From Aquatica leii (Eukaryota; Arthropoda; Insecta; Coleoptera; Lampyridae), in the NCBI GenBank assembly GCA_035610365.1, contig CM069436.1, forward strand, positions 59,597,505 through 59,661,504: a DNA stretch of 64,000 nt, given 5' to 3'. A program made the position numbers and the translations under genes. The notes under the pieces were generated by a model. That model was not told the origin of the DNA and ran no database searches. It was given only the letters and a program-made list of their open reading frames with translations. Below are positions 47,180 to 57,239 of this stretch, in pieces; the stretch's first letter is position 1, and each line of letters starts with the position of its first letter.

Positions 47180-48290
47180 TGACCAAAAATCTATTGTAAT
47201 GAGTGTAAATTTTCTTTTTTCAAAAGTTTTAAAACCGCCCAAATGTGCAAAAAACTATCATCTTGAGAAAACTTTAATAAATCTAACTGTTTTCATTTAG
47301 GAACATCTAATTTCCATTCAAAAGTATTTGCTTTACCGTCGTATTTACGACGAATGTATTTATATAACAGGTAATCAATTTTCTAAGACAGATATTTTTT
47401 TGACTGATTAGTTACTCGTACTAACATGGCTTGATACCAAAGATTTAATACTATAGTACCTATCAAGTTTTAATGAATGAATTTCTAACGGCGCTCTAGA
47501 TAAAGCGTTTTGAACCATATTTAACTTTCTTTTTCTATGAAGAATTTCAAAATCATACAGCTGTACATTCATGCTCCAGCTTTTGTTTATGAGCCATAAC
47601 AATGAGTAATGATCCGTAATATAAGTAAATTTAGTTCCTTCGGCATAAGGGCAGAATCTTATAATGCCAAAAAGCATAGTGCAACATTCTTTTTCTGTAA
47701 CCTTGTACTTTTCTTCTAACTTCGATAGAGTAGAGGTGGCGTAAACAACAACATTTTCTTTTTTGTCGCATTTCTGAAAAAGTACCGCACCTGAACCAAC
47801 GTCTGACGCATTTGTTTGTATAAAAAATAGACGCTCGAATTCGGGACTTACTAAAATTGGAGTACCGGCTGGTAATGTTTCTAGTTTATTAAAGGAATGA
47901 TCGGTTTTGTCCGACCACAGTATACTATTGGTTTTTCTTCGTCCTTTTATCATATCGAGAATGGGAGAAACAATTGTTGAAAAATTTGGTATAAGCCGAC
48001 GATAGCAAGAAGCTAAACCGACAAATTTTTTTGCTTCGGTTGAGTTTTTTGGCTTTGGAAAGTTAACGATCGCATCTACTTTCATTATTGGATTCGTGCG
48101 AAGTCTTGGTCTATTAATTACAAAACCCAGATTAGTTATGAAAAGTTCACAAAATTTGCATTTTTCTAAATTAATAGTCAAACCAAAATCTTTTAAGTTT
48201 GTAACGTATCGATATGTGAAGCAAACGAGGGAGAAGCATTGATTATATCATTTAAGTAAACGAAAACACCTTTTTAATATACTTAAGCCA
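47180..48290 (-). pseudogene. Ty3/gypsy-type pol fragment (RT end, RNase H, start of integrase)
   Basis: Minus strand: in a first frame, VFVYLNDIINASPSFASH carries the RT box, where YLND replaces the family YLDD, followed by HIDTLQT and a stop. After a frameshift the 257-codon frame (47408-48181) begins INLEKCKFCE (family: LKLxxxKCxF). It continues with LGFVINRPRLRTNP, FVGLASCYRRLIPNFS and the RNase H stretch FIQTNASDVGSGAVLFQ, then ATSTLSKLEEKYKVTEKECC and YITDHYSLLWL. Downstream, YLLYKYIRRKYDGKAN and FEWKLDVPK match the pre-integrase linker. No LTRs found. Stops, a frameshift and the altered RT box show it is dead. Confidence 0.93.
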
Positions 48291-48967
48291 TTTACAGATG
48301 CAGTTGTACTTGTAGATGGGTTAGGTATTAAAAAAGCCGAAACATGCCGTGTCCATTATAATTTATGTAGGTTAGACAGAATTTTTTACTTTTTATTAAG
48401 GTAACTTAATTTTTCCTTACTAATCAAATATTTATTAAAAAAATTTTACTTTTCAATAGGAAAGTATAGCGATCGCAATTTTTTTCAAAAAATTTTTATT
48501 GCATAATTTTATGTTTCAAGGTCTTTTGAGTCAGAACAATGTATTTTTGACAAAAAACTTTTGAGTGTGTGTGTGTGTGTGTCTGTGTGTAACGATGTAC
48601 CCACGATAACTCTCGAATCAACGACCCTAGTAATTTGAAATTTGGTATAAAGAGAAAGCAAGATACGTTAAAAATAACAATTTTTCTCTATATTTTTTTG
48701 ACTTGATTATACCGTGTGTCCCGGAAATTTTGAACCATAAGGAATTTGAAAATTTCGATTTATATGTTCCCAAAGTGTTTTTAAAATATTTTCGGTATTA
48801 GAACATATGATAATGTGTACCAAAAAACGTTTTGCGTAATAATTTTCAAAATTTAATAACAAATAACAAAAATATTTTTAAAAATGTATCGAATGTAAAA
48901 AACATATGAGTATGTCACTTTGGTGTAGTGACATCAATCACACTACTGCGGTAATATCGCACCAACG
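48291..48967. other. No gene; microsatellite and transposon-like noncoding DNA
   Basis: It holds a GT microsatellite (48564-48590) and phrases such as CCCACGATAACTCTCGAA and GTGTGTCCCGGAAATTTTGA that look like noncoding transposon ends. No element could be delimited. Confidence 0.4.
48564..48590. repeat. GT dinucleotide microsatellite
   Basis: About 13 GT units with one CT interruption can be read directly. Confidence 0.9.
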
Positions 48968-48995
48968 CACAGTGCATCGAGCATAACCCAAAAAT
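48968..48995 (+). repeat. Left Transib terminus, 12-spacer RSS-like
   Basis: Heptamer CACAGTG (48968-48974), a 12-bp spacer (48975-48986) and then CCCAAAAAT (48987-48995), which matches the consensus nonamer ACAAAAACC at 5 of 9 positions. The nonamer match is weak. Confidence 0.6.
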
Positions 48996-49489
48996 AAATA
49001 AAATAATTTTAACTCATTGGAAATCAAAGTAAGCGTTGATAAGACAATTGAGTGCGCTGTCATAACGATCAATTCTAACAATGTCTTCCGCTTCGATTGA
49101 CTTGTCACGAGCTGTCAATTTCTTAATTAAAATTGCGTCTATAATCATTATATAATTTCCAACTATTGTTACTTGGGGAAGTTAATCAAAAGTGAAAAAG
49201 AGTGAGTTTTCATCAACAACAATTCATGGAGAACATAGATCAAGGTATGTACTTTGAAATATTTGGTTTTGTATGCATCTGGCTCATTTGTATTTTTTTC
49301 TGCATGTTCTATAGATTGCTATTCCAAAATCATGCAAATTTTTCAGTTACCAAACTTCACGGAAGGTTAAAAAAACATGTCATATCTTTTCATAGTTGTA
49401 GCTTTTTATTACTGCCTAATGAATGAACATTATTATCAATTAGAGTTCATTTGCTTCTGATTGCGATTCACCTTATTATGATATTTTTT

Positions 49490-51415
49490 GCAGAGCGAGT
49501 CAAATCGATAAAAAATGTTGATTTACTGGATGTATGGTGTCAGAGCAAAAAATCAAACAAAACTTTAGCCGTGTTCGAGAAAATGTATTTCCTCCTAGCG
49601 CTGGATGAATGTCCTGACGATTTTTGTAAAGAACTGATGACAACTAGCCGGCTGTTCTGTCTTAACATGAATAATAAGTAGAAAGAGCTTAGTCGAAGCA
49701 GAAAAAGACTTCTGGATCGTCACGAGGCTACAGCAACAAGTACGATATTTATCCACTGAAATAAGCAAATCCGGACCAAAACGTCCACGTGGAAGACCCA
49801 TGAAGCCCTTCAAGGAAGATTCACTCAAGACGAAAAAAGGCGGTTAACAGAACTCGCAGCTAGCAGGACATTTGATGAACTGCAACTCGCCGCCGAAATG
49901 ACTCGTGGCACAACAGAGATCAACGCTGAAACTTCTTCACTAACTCCTTTTCAAGCTCTAGTTCTGTATTTAGATCTAGATTCGTTGGAAAATAAATACA
50001 AAGTGTTAAGGTCTGTAGTAAATGCTATTCGCCCAAACTGCTTTCCAAGTCTCTATAAATTAAAACAAGTCAAAAATGCCTTTAAGCCATTATCTGTTTC
50101 AGCTACTGAAACCTCGGCTGAAGTGAGCCTGCAGGAACTTCTTCACCTGACTGCTCAGAGCATAGTTAATCTTTGCAATTTAGAGAATAACAGTAATTGA
50201 TTCAAACTGATGTGTAAATGGGGCTTGACGGTAGCTCTGGCTACAGCCAATGCAAACAAAAATTTACAGATGTTTCCAAAACTGATGAGTATCTGTTCTT
50301 GGTAGCATTAGTACCTTTGAAGTTGGTTAACTTAGACACTAGAAAAAACGCGTGGGTCAATGCAAGGCCATCATTGACATTTTACTGCAGGTCTATAAAA
50401 TTTATGTTTCAAAAAGAAAAAGCAGAACTAGTGCGCGAGGAAGAGAGATTGATGACAGAGAAAATCAGTCAATTGCAAAACAGTGTTTTTACAATGATGA
50501 GCGGCCAAGAATGTCATGTCAGCTACGAGTTCCTTTTTACAATGATGAATGGCAGTGTGAGCAACGTTTTATCTGATACAAATGCCGCTTCCAAATGTAT
50601 GACACAACACAACACAAAGAAACTGTTGACTAGGGTACCTCATGCAGAAAACTATCGCTTTGGTTTGTCCACCCTACATTGTTGTATTAGATTTTTTGAA
50701 TGCTTTTGCATATAGCCTAAAGGTTACCCATCAAATCCTGGGAAGTAAAATGTAATAAAAATAAGAAAATCATAAACATAAATAAGAAAATAATTCAAGC
50801 TGACTTCAAATCAAAAATGGGTCTCTTAGTAGACAAGCCCAAGCCAGGATATGGCTCGTCTAATGATGGTAACACTGCAAGAAGATTCTTCTTAAATCCT
50901 GTTCTTTCTCAGAGATTACTGGAATCGAGAAAGAACTAATTACTAAGTTTTCCATTATTCTAAGAGTGTTGTCAAGAGGTTTTACTATATATGTGGAAAA
51001 ATTTTAAATGTTGTTAGACGAAACGAATGAGTTATATATCAGTCTATATGGTTGGTACTACATGCCCAGTAGTGTCCATAAGGTGCTTGTTCACGGGTGT
51101 GAAATAATTAGTGTATTTTCTTTGCCAATTGGACAATTGTCCGACGATGCACTTGAAGCCAGACACAAGCAGGTAAGGAAAAACCGATTATCTCATACCC
51201 GTAAACGGTCGAGGGTGTACTCGAACCTGATGATTATATTGATATTGATTTCTAAATCTCTCATATGAAAGCAAAGAAGGATAACTACTAAAAAAAGAAT
51301 GAAAATCGATGGAGAGGTTGAGAAGTACATAAAAGTGCTAAAGCCTTCAATTTCGAACAACTTCATTTCAGATTTAGCATTAATCTCTGATGAAGAATTA
51401 TCCGAATCAGACTAA
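49490..51415 (+). pseudogene. Transib transposase, broken
   Basis: Pieces in order: an N-terminal part with LFCLNMNNK and KELSRSRKRLLD; then FTQDEKRRLTELA and DELQLAAEM. The frame at 49898-50200 has ENKYKVLRSVVNA and ATETSAEVSLQELLHLTAQS. The frame at 50218-50715 begins GLDGSSGYSQCKQKF, the region of the first catalytic Asp, then LVALVPLKLV and FYCRSIKFMFQKE. About 50818-50890 reads GLLVDKPKPGYGSSNDG then NTARRFF. The frame at 51008-51268 has MPSSVHKVLVHG and LPIGQLSDDALEARHKQ, the region of the catalytic Glu in RAG1-like enzymes, followed by a Lys/Arg-rich tail. At least four frames are involved, so no protein is made. Transib transposases are the source of the RAG1 core. Identity rests on recalled motifs but many agree in order. 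Confidence 0.85.
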
Positions 51416-51674
51416 TTTATTTAACTTAAGTTGGCAGAATTTGTTACCTATGACAGCTTGATTATTTGTATGTTCATTTTGATAGCTAATAAAATTAATT
51501 TCTTTATTATAACTTTTGCATTCAATTTTTAGGGTTTCATTAATTGAAATTCTTACGTACTGCACCATTTACATGTTTAAAGAATATTGCGATGGCATTC
51601 AGGAACGTTTATTAAAAATAAAAAAAGAGTTCCTGTAAACCTATGTTTCATAATAAAATAAAAAGTTATGAAAG

Positions 51675-51879
51675 AATGAAGAACACACAATTATGTTGGG
51701 TTTCACAAATTATTTTTGCGGATATACGACGTACGTTTCGCTAAATCGCTGTGGCTTCATCAAGTACAAGTATTAGAAATGAACTTGTACTTGAAGGAGC
51801 TACAATGATTTATAGAAACGTACGTCTAAAGTCGAAATAAACAATTTGTAAAATCTAACATAATTGTGTATTCTTCATC
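51675..51879. repeat. Foldback element nested in Transib, with TTGATGAAG...CGAAACGTACGT arms
   Basis: The arms 51675-51772 and 51781-51879 are inverted copies separated by only about 8 bp. The outer parts pair GAAGAACACACAATTATG with CATAATTGTGTATTCTTC. The inner parts pair the complement of GAAACGTACGTC and TACTTG(A)TGAAG with their mirror. The order TTGATGA/TTGAAGG, then GCGAAACGTACGT/AGAAACGTACGT, again resembles a hammerhead core as in the 1.03-1.30 kb element. Confidence 0.8.
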
Positions 51880-52050
51880 CATTTAGTTATGGATACCGAT
51901 CAAGTATTAGCCACATCTACCTTAAAGTAAGGGATGTTCAAAAGAGTGATGAGAAGTGGCGCCCCCTACAAATGGGAGTCATACAAACAATAAATTCGAA
52001 TTTCGCGTCTTGAAAACTCTCAGATACCAATTTTAATATAAATAGCCACA

Positions 52051-52072
52051 TAATAATAATAATAATAATAAT
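52051..52072. repeat. AAT trinucleotide microsatellite
   Basis: About seven tandem units of TAA/AAT. It sits within the 3' part of the Transib element. Confidence 0.9.
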
Positions 52073-52452
52073 GTATTTATTGACAGATCAAAAAAAAAAA
52101 CGTAACAGAGATTATCACAAAATCAATATAATATCCTGTCAAAAAGTCATTTCGAAAATTTTTTAGAAAAAAAAAACAAAAAAGAAATAAAATTTCAACA
52201 CCCTGTATTGCAAAAATGAAGTATTTCTGGAACTTTTTTCTTCTTTTCTAACAGAAAAAATTATTCATTTTTTTTTGCAATGGTAATGAAACACGAATGA
52301 ATATGTTCCCTAGATTTTGATTCTAGTATGGTTTAAACTACTCACTCTGTATACTCATTTAAACGAAAATTACGTGTTATCTCATGCGTCCAACTTATAT
52401 CAACTAATATGCATCAAAAAATAGTTTTTTTGCCGTATCTAAACGAACTTAT

Positions 52453-52491
52453 AATTTTTGTCCCATTTCACATATACTTCAATGCACTGTG
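52453..52491 (-). repeat. Right Transib terminus, 23-spacer RSS-like
   Basis: On the minus strand: heptamer CACAGTG (52485-52491 complemented), a spacer of exactly 23 bp (52462-52484) and then ACAAAAATT (52453-52461 complemented), matching the consensus nonamer ACAAAAACC at 7 of 9 positions. Confidence 0.65.
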
Positions 52492-52739
52492 TGATGTACG
52501 AAGGTTCAAATCCCAATGCGGTTTATGTTTTTTTTAAATTATATTATTATTTTAAATTAACGACGATTAATTTTTATCAGTAAAGAGACATAATTAAACG
52601 TGTTAATTGTTTTTATTAAAGTCATAATGGATTTATTATTTCTTCATCATTCGTTATAAGAAAGTCGTGTAGTGACCCACCAATTTTTTTTAATAACAAT
52701 AACTTTTATTGTGAAGCTTAATTCATAGTACGGTGTAAA

Positions 52740-52885
52740 TATGCAAGACTGCAAGAGTCTTGACTGCAAAACCGCAAACAAGACCAAAACTCTATATTCA
52801 AGACTAAGAGCAAGACCAACTGGTGCAAGACCAAGACCGATACCAAAACCTATGTGGTCTTGTCTTGGTCTTACGTTTGGCCATC
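52740..52885. repeat. Low-complexity CAAGAC-type repeat
   Basis: Variants of AAGACCAAGAC, GCAAGAC and CAAGACTAAGAG recur irregularly and end with GGTCTTGTCTTGGTCTTACG on the opposite strand sense, so a part can fold back. It probably belongs to an unidentified dispersed element. Confidence 0.6.
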
Positions 52886-52891
52886 ACTAGC

Positions 52892-55800
52892 ATAGCTTTA
52901 TATTATAGACAATTAACTTTAGAAATGTTACAATAGTTACATGCAATCAGTTTAAGTGCGTATTTAAAAAACAACAAATAAAAATTAGTAAAAAAAATTG
53001 ACAAGACAACAAATTAAAACAACCGCTTTTCGTGTATTATATCTATGATGCTTTGTGTGCGTTTTTCAAAATTTTTAACTGGTTTTGATTTTGTTTGTGA
53101 CTACTAGTTTTAATTGTTCACAAAGAAAAATTAGAAAAGATGTATAAAAATTCTTAAAACTCGTTCTTTTGTCTTCTTTTGGTCAAAAAATAAACAATCT
53201 TGCCAACTCTGTAAATGATATAAGATTAAATACTGTTAATAATTTTAATAACCAACGATTTTATTTTTTCTAATATGTTAAACAAAATACTAAAAATTGT
53301 ATTGTTTAAAATTCGTTAATAGTATCACGTAGTATACTAATAGTCACAACATTTCAAAACTTGCGTGTGGCTAGTAGCAATAAATGCATCTGTTTGGTAA
53401 TTGTTTTATAAATTTAACGAATACATCGTTGTATTTTAGATTGTTCTATTGAATGATTTATAAATACAATTTTAAAATGATAGTTTGAGCTAAGTATACA
53501 TGTTTATTTTTAATTATCATTAATGGATTTTGTTATTTGCTGTTTGCTTAACTTTTTTAGCTACAGAAATAAAACAAGAACGTAAAAAATGCAAAGAACA
53601 AACTGATACTTATTGAAAAATTGCTACTTTATAAATAGCAATCATAAACAGCACTAACCTACAAAAATCCAAAAAAAAATTTTTATTCTACGTTTGTACA
53701 GCAATGTGAAGATACTGTTCTAAATTACTTTAAAGTCCTGAAAAGACAAGAAACGTGTTAAACTTCTTTTAAATAAGCATTGCACAATAAAAACGACAAT
53801 GACTTGAACATTTTTGTTAAAATACCGACACAGGAGCTGCCAGGCTTTACACTTTCCGATAATCATTTAAGCCGTTTGACACAATAGTTAGTTGTTACCA
53901 AACCATGCGGAACTGAAAGATCGTTAGTTAGCAAAACACTTCTATTGTCACCTTTTGTGTCAACAATAGGGTCTTAAGTACACCTCTACAATGCAACCAC
54001 CAAAATTCCTAGTCATAGAATGTGAAAGAGTGGATTAAGACGTTTGAAACGCAATATATTTTGCATCTGTTCATTTATTTGAGAAAAATACGTTCTTTAT
54101 AATTACTACTATAAATACTTTTTTCATCTATCAAATACAAAACTGCGTGTAATGATTTTAAAATTGCATTGTTTAAAAGAATTTGAGGAATGTTTGGAAC
54201 TACGACGATTTAAATATGAATTTCAAAAATTCGTCTATCTAAAGTTATAAACGTACTAGTGCATTCTAAGCGTCGATCTGTATTTTACACTTCATTGATA
54301 ATCCTCTGTAAATGTTGACAAATAGAGATATTCAAGTGCGTTAAAGATCTCGTCCATAAGGTCTATTTCAAAATACATTTAGTAATAATTGAGAGGCACT
54401 TAAGGTGCTATAAGAGCTTATGAACCAGATTAGAGTTAAGTACCCCTCAAAGTGCAAACGCGCATTCAAAAGTGGTTCGAACCGAAAGTGAAGTGGAGTA
54501 TTCAAGAGATTTAAGACGATTTGTAGAATGAAAAGCTATTTCTATATGTTTTTTTTAAGTTTATTTTATAATCCTGGAAAACGTTTAAAAACTATTGTCG
54601 CATTTTTTCTTAGGTTTAAAAAGGTTTTAGTGTTCGAATTGTGACTGTTCTTAGATTAGTTCTTTTTCACATATTATGTAAATATATTTTAAACAATGTG
54701 TTTTTACTTTAGTTTTACATAAAATATATTTTATATACAAAATATAATGTAGTAATGTCATAAATTTTTAATAATCAGTTTTTCTCATCCTTTAACGTTA
54801 AATGTTGTTTAGCTAAAAACAAGACTGAATATTTTCCTTTGTATCTTAGATTGTTTTATTATTCATTAGTGCGACGTATAAACGTTTAAGCATCAATTAA
54901 TAAACGAAAATAATCTAAGCACAAATTCATTATATATAGACTGTAAAAAGGGTTTATTAATTAAGGTAGTAAACAAATACTTACCTAAAATTAAAGTGTG
55001 TTGGCAATCTTGGCAGCAAAATTTTTCAACATCTTTTTTTTATTATAAATAAGTAGAATTATTTGTTGCCTTTTTTTGTTTTAATGCTAACGCTTATATC
55101 CGATACTAATTACACGCTACTCAAAACTTAAACAAGATAATGTTACGAAGTTCTGCGCTTTGAAATTTATTAGTGATCAAGAGTATAATACATAAAAGAT
55201 ATATAAAAATGGAAATTAAAAGTATTAAAGTTGCTTAGGTTTCACTCGATTTATTTACGTTTACTTAGGGTATATTTCAAAACTAAAGATCAACTCTTCA
55301 AATCACATTTTGTTCAAAAAATAATTTTTTTAATATTAATGAAACCCTGTCATATATTTTAGGAATAAAAAACGTTTTTTTGATAGAAACTAACATCGTG
55401 ACTTAATAAGTTTAGAAGAGCAGATTAACACTGGTCAAAATTGAGCGATCGTCAGAGGTGAAAAATGAAAGAGGGCGAAAAGTGACAAAAAAACGAAAAA
55501 ACTTATAAAAAAATAATTTAAAAAAAATTTCTCGAATAAACTCCAATGTAAATTTTACAGATAATTAGAAATAAGCCAGTAACAACGGTGCTTCTAGAGT
55601 TCCATTATGTGCAAACACAGCATTTTCCGTTGTCTCAACCCCGCGCAGCGCAGTCCGCAGTTTAATAGCTATTAAAACTATTACGCTGCTGTTGCGTTGT
55701 ATTGTTTTAATCTTAATAATCGTCGAGATCTATGTCGATTCGTACGTGGCGTGATTTGTTAGAAAAAAAAAACAAGTCCAAACGTGAAGAAATTTACGAT

Positions 55801-56480
55801 TTACAAGAATTTCTAATTTCCTCTGTATTTTGTGTTTATTGACTGAATTGATCATTGTTTTTGTTTTAAGTAACAACACAATAACTCGTGAGTTGCGCTA
55901 TATCTGGCGCGTTTCCAGGTGGTCAATAGGAAAGTAGATAGGGTGTTACAATACGCAGCTTTGCTAACCAACACTGTAATAACGATGCCTGTCTCTGTTC
56001 TACTGACTTTGGTCAGCAAGCACGGCTGCCAAACCCAAACCTCTTGCTGCTGTGAACATGTCACGCGGGCAAGTACTGTTGGAGGGTTTTGGCTTAATTG
56101 TTTGAACTAAAAGATGACAACCTCATTAAAAACCAAAATCTAAATTAGATAGATACTTGACTGGATAGAAGATCAGTCGTCACTAGTTCCAACCTTGGGG
56201 CACCAGGCAAACTCCATTGTATATAGCCTTCCGTGTGTATTGAGGCACTGCGTACTGTGATATTCATTTTCTCTGTACTCGTGGAACATATATAAAACCA
56301 TATTTACAACAATTGTATCAACTACCGGAACAACACAAAAACGCAACTTTTGTAACAGTAGCACAACGGCGTCACAAAAACGACCGGTGAAACAAAGTCG
56401 AGGGGCCAAAGTACCCGGATGGATTGACGAACTGGAGAAAGGACAAGCTTCGGCACGTCAAACAAAAAAAAAACTACTGG
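52892..56480. other. No supported gene
   Basis: AT-rich to about 55400. From 55560 to 56480 it is less AT-rich, with short open frames on both strands (55852-56110, 56173-56513) that show no family. These may belong to the 3' flank or 3' UTR of the minus-strand non-LTR element that follows. Confidence 0.4.
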
Positions 56481-56487
56481 GAGAGGA

Positions 56488-57085
56488 GGATGTGGATTCA
56501 CCAAACTACCCAAACTTGCTTAGTACTAGTTCGCCACAAGAAAGACAGGTTTAGTTCAGAAAAGTGTGTCAAAATAGAAGGGATGTTTAGTCAGACTCGG
56601 TTGGATAGGTTAGGTAACAGAGATCTGCTAAAGAAACACGCGGTTTAGCGAGGCACTAGCCTTACGACTTATCCTTTGACAAGCAAGAAAGAAGTAAGAG
56701 AGGCATAATTAGTCAAGTAGCAACAACAAAAAATAATAAAATAAAATGACGCTAAATTAAATACATGCAGTTAATAAATTTAAAAACTAAATTCCATCGC
56801 ATACTTGTAAGAAAAAGAAATAAAACTAAAAACCTAGTAAAACAAAAAACTACTGTAAACCAGCCTTGAGTAGAACTATGGTGCAGTAAATTTCTTGGGG
56901 TAAAAGAAGTAGGATGGATGAGGATGTGGACCCACCATACTACCCAAACTTGCCTGGGTCAGGTTCACGACAAGAAGGATAAGTTAAGTAAGAAAATTAG
57001 TATGATGGGCTAAGTATTTGTGCGTGTCATGAGACTACGTGGTCCCGCGAGGTACCTGCCTTACGACTTATTTTTGCTTCTAGGT
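56488..57085. repeat. Two direct copies of a sequence of about 190 bp
   Basis: Copy 1 (about 56488-56680) and copy 2 (about 56915-57085) share AGGATGTGGA, CACCA and ACTACCCAAACTTGC, then TCACGACAAGAA-like and CCTTACGACTTAT. They lie just beyond the coding end of the minus-strand non-LTR element, where tandem 3' UTR repeats would be expected; that link is inference. Confidence 0.65.
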
Positions 57086-57239
57086 TAATACCAAGTTGGT
57101 AAAGAAAACGATCTGCATAAAGACAAGGAAAAATAAAGAAAAGCGGAGTATTAATCAAACAGCGGCAACTAAAACGAAAATCATACTTGTTATTTAACTA
57201 AAAATGCAAAACTAAAAAAACTATTTTTAATAAAGGCTT

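Larger units (their letters stand above)
48968..52491 (+). mobile_element. Transib element (RAG1-like DDE transposon), decayed
   Basis: A decayed Transib transposase (49490-51415) lies between tips that begin CACAGTGCATCGA (left, 48968) and, complemented, CACAGTGCATTGA (right, ending 52491): 12 of 13 bases match. CACAGTG is the canonical heptamer of vertebrate V(D)J recombination signals, which Transib TIRs are known to resemble. The element is 3,524 bp, typical of the family. Flanking 5-mers are CAACG and TGATG and do not match, so either the target duplication has decayed or one end belongs to another copy. A foldback element and an AAT microsatellite lie inside the 3' part. Confidence 0.82.
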
